Shown here: positions 15,853-24,074 of the stretch, piece by piece
Numbering within the stretch: the first letter of the stretch is position 1
Layout of the letters: every line of letters starts with the position of its first letter
Assembly: GCA_017540355.1 (NCBI GenBank)
Contig: JAFYBE010000022.1
Coordinates: 1-36,636 of the forward strand
Reading direction: 5' to 3'
Length of the DNA stretch: 36,636 bases
From: Lachnospiraceae bacterium
GTDB lineage: Bacteria; Bacillota; Clostridia; Lachnospirales; Lachnospiraceae
Translations under genes and position numbers: made by a program
Notes under the pieces: generated by a model
Seen by the model: only the letters and a program-made list of their open reading frames with translations
The model's database searches: none
What the model was told of the DNA's origin: nothing

Positions 15853-16554
15853 TTACCTGATAAGAACTATCGGTGTGGTCTCTCTTCCCTGGCCGCACGG
15901 ATTGTCTCTTATAAGTCCGTGAAGTTCTTCGGGAGAAAGCTTTATATCATCCGACCATCCGAGCACTTCCTGACCCAGATCATTCGCATCGACTATCATA
16001 ACGCTCATACCCAGCTTGTCGTGTATCTCGTTACATACACCCGTAGGATCTGCGGGGTTCTCTATACCTATATCACGGTATTCATCCCATACGTGGTCGT
16101 AGAATCCGTCAAGTCCGGATACGTCCTGACCGACTATCTCATAGAACACACCCCTTTTACCGAAAAGCTTACATATACCGCCTGCAAAAGAAGCCCAGAT
16201 GACCTTTAAAAGACCGCACTTTGATATTGCATACTGCATCTTGATGGGTTCTCCCACTCCGATACCGGCCGTAGTCTTGCCTGCAAACTTACTTAAGAAA
16301 TTCGCACAGAATCCGATCGGCAGTTCTTCTCTCTTAACTATTCTGTTCTGACACAAGGCGATGATCTTCTCACTTGAGGATACAATATCTCCCTCCTCAT
16401 AAAGCGGAGAAACGTACTGCTTAAATACGTCAATATAACTTTCGCCCTGCTTAACAAAATGTGTCTTGATCGCATGGCGCATATATGTGACGCCACCCAC
16501 CTCTATCTCAACATTTTTGCCTTCGTTAGCTTTAAATTCAAAATCCGTTGCCAT
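15853..16554 (-). CDS. CofE-like (F420-0:gamma-glutamyl ligase) domain protein
   Basis: The protein (233 aa) resembles the F420-0:L-glutamate ligase fold. GDIVSSSEKIIALCQNRIV near residues 55-74 matches the family's GD-I-V-x-x-S-x-K-I motif, and later stretches fit (DPTGVCNEI, SVMIVDANDLGQEVLG). In archaea and actinobacteria CofE adds glutamate to coenzyme F420. Clostridia are not known to make F420, so a related amide-forming reaction on another acceptor is more likely. Its neighbours (lipoprotein, DJ-1) do not reveal a substrate. AGAGG five bases upstream supports the start. No signal peptide or membrane segment. Confidence 0.7.
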   Translation of the reverse strand: MATDFEFKANEGKNVEIEVGGVTYMRHAIKTHFVKQGESYIDVFKQYVSPLYEEGDIVSSSEKIIALCQNRIVKREELPIGFCANFLSKFAGKTTAGIGVGEPIKMQYAISKCGLLKVIWASFAGGICKLFGKRGVFYEIVGQDVSGLDGFYDHVWDEYRDIGIENPADPTGVCNEIHDKLGMSVMIVDANDLGQEVLGWSDDIKLSPEELHGLIRDNPCGQGRETTPIVLIR

Positions 16555-16572
16555 AATTACCTCTCAATCCTA

Positions 16573-16604
16573 TCAGACACACGCCGCATGCATGCTCTGT
16601 CTGA
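16573..16604. other. Hairpin in the gap upstream of the CofE-like gene
   Basis: A 7-bp inverted repeat TCAGACA/TGTCTGA (16573-16579, 16598-16604) encloses GCATGCATGC, itself a perfect palindrome (about 16586-16595). On the plus strand CCTTTTAT follows, but minus-strand genes lie on both sides, so this is more likely a leader or operator structure than a terminator. The 95-base gap probably holds a promoter for the CofE-like gene; no clear -35/-10 pair is seen. Confidence 0.35.
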
Positions 16605-16649
16605 CCTTTTATAGTCTATCATACTGTATGCTTATTTTCTATCTGTTTC

Positions 16650-18149
16650 CTAGAAGTTAAAGTACAGGAAAGTAGACACTCCGGCGAACGATATAATCGC
16701 CCAGATAAGCAGCAATGCAGACAATATCGCTTTGCCGATCGTCGGAGTAAACTTCTCTTCATGCAGGTTCTTTGCACACAGACAGATTATAAATGATAGC
16801 ACAAGATACATTATCATGTACCACTGGTAGTGCGTTGTTAAAAATGCCCCGACAGGGCCTAACATACCAAGAACCATGTTTACTTCTTTCATTATGAACA
16901 GAAGATATATATCGGGACTTATATGCATATTCGAAAAATCAAATATCTTTTTTATTACAAAGAATCCGTCCGATACACTCGGCGCATAGAACATTACCCA
17001 GAGCAGATCCACCAGAATGAATGTCACCAGCCAAGCTATTACCTTGGGTACCTTATCCCATATCTTCTTACACATTCTGTTAAGCACCTGAAGTATGCCG
17101 TGTATTACACCCCAGACAATAAATGTCCAGTTTGCCCCGTGCCAGATACCGCTTATTAAGAAAACAAGAAGGATATTGACGTATGTCCGAACCCTGCCCT
17201 TACGATTACCTCCAAGTGGAATGTATATATAGTTTGTTAAGAATCTTGTAAGCGTCATATGCCAACGCTTCCAGAAATCATTGATTGATATTGCTTTATA
17301 AGGCGAATTGAAGTTGACCGGCAGGTCAAGCGAGAACAGCTTTGCTATACCTATGGCCATATCGCAATAACCGCTGAAATCAAAATAAAGCTGGAATGTA
17401 TAGAAGATACTTATAAGCAACATATCGGGACCGGTGCGTGATGCAGTATCAAGCCAGCCCCATGTTACAACCTGTCCGAATTTATCCGCTATTATAACTT
17501 TCTTAAACATACCCATAGCAAGTACATACAGACCTTCTGCCATTCTGTCGGCGGACAGATGCCATCTGTCCTTATCCCTGTACTGGGGAATTAACTCGGA
17601 GTGAAGTACAATCGGACCTGCAACAAGCTGTGGGAAGAAAGATACGAAAGCTGCATATTCTATAAATGAATAGTCCTTGGTCTCTCCTCTGTATGTATCA
17701 ACTAGATATGATATCTGCTGGAACGTAAAGAAACTTATACCAAGAGGAAGTATGATATGCCTTAAGTTAAAGTCAGCCTTAAACAAAGCATTCATATTCT
17801 CTATAAAGAAGTCATAATACTTAAAGTAGAATATGACACCGACGTCAATCAGTATTCCGATAATCAGCAACGCCTTACGTAACTTATCCTTTTCGGTTGA
17901 AGCGACCTTATTCATTATATAAGCCATGAACCAGTTGATAAGTATACTGCCCGCAAGAAGCGTCAGATAATAGACATTGTCATATGCATAGAATACAAAA
18001 GAAGCCACAATAAGTACGACAAGTGAAAGATTATGCCACAAAGGCATCTTCTCCGATGCGCTCACACTTGCCTTATGTCTTGCCAGATAGTAGATAATCA
18101 ATACTGTCGGCAGGAAATATATTAAGAAATAGTAGGAATTAAATAGCAT
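16650..18149 (-). CDS. MBOAT family O-acyltransferase (AlgI/DltB-like)
   Basis: The protein (499 aa) has about a dozen membrane segments and the AlgI-type signature: DFWKRWHMTLTRFL (His297), GGNRKGR, and SGIWHGANWTFIVWG with catalytic His337. AlgI-type MBOAT proteins pass acetyl groups across the membrane to an extracytoplasmic SGNH partner that acetylates a polysaccharide. That partner is encoded directly upstream (18158-19237) with an eight-base gap. DltB is the related D-alanylation enzyme, but no dltA or dltC is nearby, so O-acetylation is favoured. Confidence 0.9.
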   Translation of the reverse strand: MLFNSYYFLIYFLPTVLIIYYLARHKASVSASEKMPLWHNLSLVVLIVASFVFYAYDNVYYLTLLAGSILINWFMAYIMNKVASTEKDKLRKALLIIGILIDVGVIFYFKYYDFFIENMNALFKADFNLRHIILPLGISFFTFQQISYLVDTYRGETKDYSFIEYAAFVSFFPQLVAGPIVLHSELIPQYRDKDRWHLSADRMAEGLYVLAMGMFKKVIIADKFGQVVTWGWLDTASRTGPDMLLISIFYTFQLYFDFSGYCDMAIGIAKLFSLDLPVNFNSPYKAISINDFWKRWHMTLTRFLTNYIYIPLGGNRKGRVRTYVNILLVFLISGIWHGANWTFIVWGVIHGILQVLNRMCKKIWDKVPKVIAWLVTFILVDLLWVMFYAPSVSDGFFVIKKIFDFSNMHISPDIYLLFIMKEVNMVLGMLGPVGAFLTTHYQWYMIMYLVLSFIICLCAKNLHEEKFTPTIGKAILSALLLIWAIISFAGVSTFLYFNF

Positions 18150-18157
18150 ACAGACCT

Positions 18158-19237
18158 CTATTCATATATACCGTCATAATTGTAATTAAGATAAAACTCA
18201 CGGACTCTGCTCATATAATCCTTATAATTGTCCGCCGTAATACGGCCGTCATCTTCAGCCATTGCCTTAAGGATCATACTGTTAACAGACTCTCCGTAAT
18301 GAGCCATATCTTTATAAAGTGACAGGTCTGTCACAATATCTTCTCTGTCATCATATCCGTACAGTCGGATATTCGGAACATCAACCAATAAAGAACACTC
18401 ATATTCCATGGCGTCCATATCTCTTTTAAGCGTGCCTTTACGCTGCTCCACATCATAGTAGCAGACACTGTAGGGCGGTATCCATATATAGAAGGTGACA
18501 TTCGGATAATCATTCGCAAGATTTATGATATTCTTTGTCAGATTGTCTTTGATTAACTCTCTGTCCGAATCAGTAAGAGGTATTTCGGTATCCGAAGCTG
18601 CCGGTCGTGCATAAGTCTTAAGCACGGCCTCTTTGCCGAATTCATATGCACTCATCCAGTTCATATATTCATCAAATGTTGTGGAAGGCGTATGTGACAA
18701 AGTCATCTTCACATCGGTTACCGCATCCGACAGAAGCGACTTGTTAAGAACATATTCAAGATCGTTAAAGATATTTTTGTCCATCAAAAACAGCGGATAC
18801 TCAAACGAAGTATCCGGATCCGTTGAAGGATGCTTATCGGAAGGGGTAATAAGATCGAACTGATCGGTCGCACGGATTATTAACTTAAGGTCGGGATTAT
18901 GCTCAAGTGCAGTCCTTATATTTTCACTTATCTCTCTGTATGAACCGCCCATGAAGCAGGTCTTGATGGTATTGGTACCGAATAATGCATCCGCCTCCGA
19001 TGCCTTGAAATTCTCGGTCATTGATGTGCCCGTGATCATTGCATCATAAGTGAAATGCTTAACTATACCATTATTCTGATACCTCTCATCATTAAGAGAA
19101 TAGGACATTCCATTAAGAGGTGCGTGATAGTGAAAAAGCGGGTCCACTACGACCATTACTATCCCGGTCATTACAAGCGCCGTACAAACTATCGCCAGGA
19201 ATATTATATTGAAACTCTTACCTGAAATTTTGTTCAT
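18158..19237 (-). CDS. Membrane-anchored SGNH/AlgX-like acetyl transfer protein
   Basis: The protein (359 aa) has one N-terminal membrane segment (about 9-32) and an extracytoplasmic SGNH-like domain. The nucleophile is Ser72 in ITGTSMTENF and the catalytic pair Asp310/His313 in KDMAHYGES. AlgX/DltD-type proteins take acetyl groups from an MBOAT partner and place them on a surface polymer. The MBOAT gene follows immediately, making a two-component module. The acceptor polymer is not indicated. Confidence 0.82.
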   Translation of the reverse strand: MNKISGKSFNIIFLAIVCTALVMTGIVMVVVDPLFHYHAPLNGMSYSLNDERYQNNGIVKHFTYDAMITGTSMTENFKASEADALFGTNTIKTCFMGGSYREISENIRTALEHNPDLKLIIRATDQFDLITPSDKHPSTDPDTSFEYPLFLMDKNIFNDLEYVLNKSLLSDAVTDVKMTLSHTPSTTFDEYMNWMSAYEFGKEAVLKTYARPAASDTEIPLTDSDRELIKDNLTKNIINLANDYPNVTFYIWIPPYSVCYYDVEQRKGTLKRDMDAMEYECSLLVDVPNIRLYGYDDREDIVTDLSLYKDMAHYGESVNSMILKAMAEDDGRITADNYKDYMSRVREFYLNYNYDGIYE

Positions 19238-19243
19238 ATATGA

Positions 19244-19747
19244 TTAATAGCCTCTGAGCTTATCGTCGGCATCATCCTTGTTATTCTCGATATTCTTGAT
19301 CGTAACAAAATAACTTACGGAGTCATTCACCGTAACTTTCACTTTATCACCGACTTTGTGCTTAAGCAATGCTTTTCCCAAAGGCGATTCTATCGTAATC
19401 AGATTGTTTAATGAATCCGATCTTACGGAAGTAACTATCTTATAGGTCTCCTCAGTTCCATCATCATCAAAGATAACAGTCACAAGATTGTTCATGCCGA
19501 CTTCGTCATCGGCACTGTCGTCTTCTATGATATCAGCGGTTCTTATCATTCTCTCCAGATATCTTATGCGGCTCTCGTTCTTGTTCTTGGCGCGCTTTGC
19601 CGCATGATATTCGAAGTTCTCACTCAAGTCACCGTGCGCTCTTGCTTCCTTGACATCATCAAGCAGCTCATGCCTGAGCGTAAGCTTACGGTATTCTATC
19701 TCTTCTTCCATTTTCCGTATATCGGACTCGGTTAATCTGTCGTGCAT
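19244..19747 (-). CDS. greA: GreA/GreB family transcription elongation factor
   Basis: The protein (167 aa) has the GreA coiled coil (about 7-80) with the catalytic tip AHGDLSENFEYHAAK, whose acidic residues position magnesium in RNA polymerase for cleavage of backtracked RNA. A C-terminal FKBP-like domain follows (ESPLGKALLKHKVGDKVKV). It is cytoplasmic. Length and order are normal except for a short charged C-terminal extension. GGGAG precedes the start. A second, housekeeping GreA elsewhere is possible, so the symbol is provisional. It sits between the metallophosphoesterase and the SGNH genes, with gaps of 14 and 6 bases. Confidence 0.9.
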   Translation of the reverse strand: MHDRLTESDIRKMEEEIEYRKLTLRHELLDDVKEARAHGDLSENFEYHAAKRAKNKNESRIRYLERMIRTADIIEDDSADDEVGMNNLVTVIFDDDGTEETYKIVTSVRSDSLNNLITIESPLGKALLKHKVGDKVKVTVNDSVSYFVTIKNIENNKDDADDKLRGY

Positions 19748-19761
19748 TATGTTCTCCCATC

Positions 19762-21519
19762 CTAATGACTGAGTTTACCACTATTTTCCCGCTTTATATT
19801 GAAACTGTCAAACAGGACAACTCCTTTGTCTGGATTCTCCGTATCAAAATAATAGCTGTCTACGGTTCCTTTCCCCGTATCAAGTACGGAAAAGGCGGTA
19901 ATCGTATTGCTTGCCAGATATGGTTTATTATCCGGAAGCTTTTTAATGTTTGGAGATTCCGGCTTTAGTCCGTAGGGATCTCCGCTTAAAACATAATTCT
20001 CTTTATCCCAGTTATCGGCAATGGCATGCCTCGGATCATCCTTATCTATTGCTGAAGGATAATCACTTCTTATATCAGGCTCCATAAAACAGTTATAGGT
20101 GTTGCCTATATTCGAACTTTCAAGTATGTTCATTCCGGATTCCGTCTTAAATCTGTCCCATACATGGGAATGTCCGGTAAACAGCAGATCAACACCTCCT
20201 TCTTCCAAAAGCGGGGCAACATATTTATCTATATAATCCTCTGACTTTGGATAATCATATGTAACCATCTTCTTACCGGATACGGGATCGGTTACTTCGG
20301 ATGCAACAGGGTCCGTATAAGGCGGTATCTGATTACCGCCCAACGAATGATACTGGAAATGGAACATGACCAGTTTGTATTTTGCATCTTTATAACTTTG
20401 CTTTTTTATTTCTCGCTTAAGAAATGCCAACTGATCACTGCCTTCGGATATATCCTCAAATATGAAATCTCCATAGCCGTAAAACTCTTTCGGGGTATCC
20501 GGCGATTCCGTATACTTTCCCGTTATGCCAAGCATAGGCTGGCGCCATACTCTGGATGTATCAAGCACGATCATATCAACATCGCCTATTGATAAGGTAT
20601 AGTAGAGTTCCTTTCCTTTGTTGTTTAACGGAAGGTCGAATATCTCTTCATAGGTGTCCGTGTTAAAAGAATTGTCCTTAATGAACTTCTCTTTGTCCAC
20701 ACTGTCCTTATCCGTCAGCTGCTCATACTTCTCTTCAGCGTAAAAGCGCGGCTTCGGACTGTTGAATTGAAAAGAAATCGGTACCTCTTCATCATATATT
20801 CCCATGACATCATGATTACCTACGGATACATACACGGGAGCCGACTGAATTATGGAACCGCCCTTGTATCTGCGATTTCCTGTTTTATGATTCGCTTTAC
20901 CCTGCAAAACCCTAAAGAATGAGTTGTCCGAATAGAACCAATCATAAGCTCTGTCAGTTACATCCACACAGTCACCGTTAACAAAGACCGCATCTATTCT
21001 GCCTATCTCTTTTTCGACCATCTCAAAATTGGCCGCACACATATCTTTCATCTGCAGGTCTGATGTTAATAAAATCTTTAGTTCCGTTCCGGGTTGAGGT
21101 ATAGCAGAAAGAGAATATATATCGCTTACGGCTCCGTCACTTATTACCCTGTACAAAACCCTCTCCGATTCTTTGCCGTGATACTCGGGCAGGTTATCTA
21201 TTACAGCTTTGTGCTTGTAGATATCAGCCTTTACTGACGAATCATCAAAATTCTTATTATTCTTACCGCCTCGTATACGGCTTAACTTAACGGTTGATGC
21301 CTTGATTATTCGGGACGGTTCATTATCCGTACCGTTTTCAAAAAGTTCCACACAATTATCTTCACCCTTATATTCCGTATACCATTCCACCAGCACGGAA
21401 TCATCCGTCGGATGTTGAAGATAAGGGTCCGTAAGCAGTTCCTGCCCGGCATAAACTCTGTTACCCATAGCGCATATCACCAATATTTCGGAAATTAAGA
21501 ATAATAGCTTCTTTTTCAA
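19762..21519 (-). CDS. Exported calcineurin-like metallophosphoesterase
   Basis: The protein (585 aa) has a signal peptide (about 1-24, cut near VYAGQ), an N-terminal fibronectin-like part (about 27-140) as in purple acid phosphatases, and a phosphoesterase domain. Motifs: SDLQ, VNGDCVD, SVGNHD, MFHFQYHS and FTGHSHVWDR. The first motif normally reads D-x-H; here the histidine is Gln. The predicted substrate is a phosphate ester or anhydride outside the cell. The start codon is TTG, with GGAGA six bases upstream and no in-frame ATG in the signal region. It lies between the spermidine-synthase-like and greA genes. Confidence 0.85.
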   Translation of the reverse strand: MKKKLLFLISEILVICAMGNRVYAGQELLTDPYLQHPTDDSVLVEWYTEYKGEDNCVELFENGTDNEPSRIIKASTVKLSRIRGGKNNKNFDDSSVKADIYKHKAVIDNLPEYHGKESERVLYRVISDGAVSDIYSLSAIPQPGTELKILLTSDLQMKDMCAANFEMVEKEIGRIDAVFVNGDCVDVTDRAYDWFYSDNSFFRVLQGKANHKTGNRRYKGGSIIQSAPVYVSVGNHDVMGIYDEEVPISFQFNSPKPRFYAEEKYEQLTDKDSVDKEKFIKDNSFNTDTYEEIFDLPLNNKGKELYYTLSIGDVDMIVLDTSRVWRQPMLGITGKYTESPDTPKEFYGYGDFIFEDISEGSDQLAFLKREIKKQSYKDAKYKLVMFHFQYHSLGGNQIPPYTDPVASEVTDPVSGKKMVTYDYPKSEDYIDKYVAPLLEEGGVDLLFTGHSHVWDRFKTESGMNILESSNIGNTYNCFMEPDIRSDYPSAIDKDDPRHAIADNWDKENYVLSGDPYGLKPESPNIKKLPDNKPYLASNTITAFSVLDTGKGTVDSYYFDTENPDKGVVLFDSFNIKRENSGKLSH

Positions 21520-21547
21520 TATGATTCTCCATAAATATGTATTGCTA

Positions 21548-23155
21548 CTAAATCATATTCATTACATCATCTATACTGTCGATGCCGTTAAGTTCATCGC
21601 GGATGATCTCATCAATGACGCGCATTCCTAACAGTTCTACCGGTGCCTTGTCATCCGTAAGGATGCGGTCGCCGGGTGTATATCTTATGAGTCCGTCACT
21701 GACCTTACCCATCATATCAAAAAGTGCCGCCATGTCAGTTTCGGCCAGTTTTGCCGTATTATCGGATAAAGAATTAATCATATTCGGGTTATCAGATGCG
21801 AAGAGTTCTCTGTTTGTCGAACCGATTACGTCTGCAGTGTAGACTTCGGAGAATACCGAAGCAATGGTATCTGACAGATAATCATTGATACTTCCGTCTT
21901 TACTTCCTCGCATATTCATATTTACAACCATTACTCCTCCGGGATTAAGGTGAGACTTTACGAGACTGAAGAACTCAACCGACGACATCTGGAAAGGAAT
22001 CGTAATATCCTGATATGCATCTACCATAATGACATCGTATTTATCGGTAATGGCATTAAGATAGGCGCGACCGTCATAAGTGGTTACGGGTATGTCAGAA
22101 GGAAGTTCAAAGTATTCTTCGGCAAGCTCTGTAATCTTACCGTCTATCTCCACTCCTTCTATATACATATCACCAAGGTATCGTCTGCACTGAGTAGCGT
22201 AAGTCCCGCTTCCCATGCCTAAGATAAGCATCTTCTTATCCTTCATATCTGAAAGATTTGTAACCTCCGTCATAAGGGGAGCTGCCATGGCATAGTCATA
22301 ATACATGCCGGTTAAGCTTCCGTCCTTACGGTATACGGACTGAACACCAAACAACACGTTGGTTGAGAGAACCACTTCGTTCGGACTTTCATACACCTGA
22401 AGGTAATTGTATATGGATTCGCCTTCATATGTCAGGTCATCCTGCCAGAAAGCGAAGCTTGCGTCATGACCAAGGATACAGCAGATCAAGAAAAGAACGA
22501 TGCTTATCGGAACTTTCTTAATCTTACCTATAGGCAATTTGGTTGACATAAAATAGAAGATTGCCAATACAAGAAGGATACCGGCAAATATTAAGAATGA
22601 TATAGACGTACCAACTGCAGGGATACTGACAAAGGTAGGGATAAATGTACCTATGATACTTCCTATTGTATTATATGCGCCGAGCCTTCCAACCGTGGAA
22701 CCGCTCTCATCAAGACTGTCCACAGAGTATTTAACCAAAGACGGGGTAACCGTACCGAGCAGGAAAAGCGGGAAAACAAAAACTATCATACAGGTCACAA
22801 AGCCGGCTATTACCAGATAGTTACTGTTGACGGTGAATATTACAAGGCCCGCAACCGCTATGATAATATATTTGCCCACAACAGGAATTGCTGCAATCCA
22901 TATTGCCGCAACCAGAATTCTCGCATATAGTTTATCGGGGTTCGGATCTTTATCAGCGCTTCTTCCGCCGTAGAGATTACCAAGGGCCATCGCTATCATT
23001 ATTGTTCCTATGATAATTGTCCAGACAATCTGAGATGAAGAAAAATACGGTGCAAGTAATCTGCTGGCTCCGAGTTCCACTGCCATAACTGACATTCCGG
23101 CGAAGAACTCCGTAAGGTAAAGATATGTTTTGTTCTTAAGAATTTTTCTTTCCAT
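21548..23155 (-). CDS. Membrane-bound spermidine synthase-like protein
   Basis: The protein (535 aa) joins an N-terminal membrane region (about 8-9 segments, to about residue 235) to a C-terminal aminopropyltransferase-like Rossmann domain. MLILGMGSGTYA and EGVEIDGKI form the S-adenosyl binding part, and DVIMVDAYQDITIPFQM is the region of the catalytic aspartate. Known polyamine synthases have D-x-T-D-P here; DAYQD differs, so spermidine synthesis is not certain. Fused proteins of this type are widespread and mostly uncharacterised. It starts five bases after rsmA ends. Confidence 0.8.
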   Translation of the reverse strand: MERKILKNKTYLYLTEFFAGMSVMAVELGASRLLAPYFSSSQIVWTIIIGTIMIAMALGNLYGGRSADKDPNPDKLYARILVAAIWIAAIPVVGKYIIIAVAGLVIFTVNSNYLVIAGFVTCMIVFVFPLFLLGTVTPSLVKYSVDSLDESGSTVGRLGAYNTIGSIIGTFIPTFVSIPAVGTSISFLIFAGILLVLAIFYFMSTKLPIGKIKKVPISIVLFLICCILGHDASFAFWQDDLTYEGESIYNYLQVYESPNEVVLSTNVLFGVQSVYRKDGSLTGMYYDYAMAAPLMTEVTNLSDMKDKKMLILGMGSGTYATQCRRYLGDMYIEGVEIDGKITELAEEYFELPSDIPVTTYDGRAYLNAITDKYDVIMVDAYQDITIPFQMSSVEFFSLVKSHLNPGGVMVVNMNMRGSKDGSINDYLSDTIASVFSEVYTADVIGSTNRELFASDNPNMINSLSDNTAKLAETDMAALFDMMGKVSDGLIRYTPGDRILTDDKAPVELLGMRVIDEIIRDELNGIDSIDDVMNMI

Positions 23156-23159
23156 AATA

Positions 23160-24020
23160 TTATTTCTCTTGTAATATATCCGCCAGTTCGGCGAACTGTG
23201 TAAGTGTGAGAGCTTCGCCTCTTATGGTCGGGCTGAGGTTCATCTCCGTTAATGCGCTCTCTATCTTCTCTCTTGTAAGATTAAGCGAACCTCCAAGCAG
23301 GGCATTAACCAGAGTCTTACGTCTCATATTAAATCCCGCTCTGATAACCTTGAACATATACTTAGGATCCTTAGTCTCAACAGGCGGCTTCTCATATATA
23401 TCAAGTTTGATTACGCTGCTGCCTACCTTAGGCTGCGGCATAAAGCAATCAGGGCTTACGTTTAATATGACATTGGCATCGGCATAGTATCCGACAGCCA
23501 GTGAAAGTGCGCCGTAATCCTTGGTTCCGGGACCGCACTGCATTCTGTCGGCAACCTCTTTCTGCACCATTACCGTAATACTCTTAACAGGTGCATCGCC
23601 TTCCAATAATCCCATGACTATAGGTGTTGTAATGTAATAAGGAAGATTGGCAACTACCTTAATCGGACGGCCTGAATTGTATTCTTCTGTTAGTTTAGTT
23701 ATGTCAACCTTTAATATGTCATCATTGATTACCGTGACATTATCATAATCGGATAAGGTGTCCGCCAGGATGGGGATTAAAGCCTTATCTATCTCCACAG
23801 CCACAACGTGTCGCGATTTTTCCGCAAGATACTGTGTAAGGGTACCTATACCCGGGCCTATCTCCAACACGCAGTCATCTTCGGTGATTCCCGACTTATC
23901 TATGATATCTTCCAGAACTCCCTCATCTATGAGGAAGTTCTGGCCGTACTGCTTACGAAAATTGAAGTTGTATTTCTGTAATACCGCAATCGTATACGCG
24001 GGTTTTCCTAAATATGCCAT
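23160..24020 (-). CDS. rsmA: 16S rRNA (adenine(1518)-N(6)/adenine(1519)-N(6))-dimethyltransferase
   Basis: RsmA (KsgA, 286 aa) dimethylates two adjacent adenines in the 3' hairpin of 16S rRNA during small-subunit maturation. Motifs: YGQNFLIDEG, VLEIGPGIGTLTQYLA for the methyl donor, NLPYYITTP for the target base, and PQPKVGSSV in the C-terminal part. The start gives the usual N-terminus ending in NFNFRKQYGQNFL. It is first in the run to 14536. A -10 box ends only seven bases before the start codon, so the message may be nearly leaderless. Confidence 0.95.
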   Translation of the reverse strand: MAYLGKPAYTIAVLQKYNFNFRKQYGQNFLIDEGVLEDIIDKSGITEDDCVLEIGPGIGTLTQYLAEKSRHVVAVEIDKALIPILADTLSDYDNVTVINDDILKVDITKLTEEYNSGRPIKVVANLPYYITTPIVMGLLEGDAPVKSITVMVQKEVADRMQCGPGTKDYGALSLAVGYYADANVILNVSPDCFMPQPKVGSSVIKLDIYEKPPVETKDPKYMFKVIRAGFNMRRKTLVNALLGGSLNLTREKIESALTEMNLSPTIRGEALTLTQFAELADILQEK

Positions 24021-24027
24021 ACCTCAC

Positions 24028-24056
24028 TTTATATACTATTTGCGGGGTTTGGTCAA
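24028..24056 (-). promoter_or_regulatory. rsmA promoter
   Basis: On the minus strand: -35 TTGACC (24056-24051), 17-base spacer, -10 TATAAA (24033-24028). Predicted transcription start is at or within a base or two of the rsmA start codon (24020). Confidence 0.7.
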
Positions 24057-24074
24057 GTTAAGCGCCTGTATCTT

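Noticed and set aside
15812-15898. 29-codon extension of the lipoprotein gene
   Set aside because: It overlaps the CofE-like gene and would bury the lipoprotein signal peptide.
16650-19237. dltBD-type D-alanylation of teichoic acid
   Set aside because: No dltA or dltC gene in the neighbourhood; the pair fits AlgI/AlgX-type O-acetylation better.
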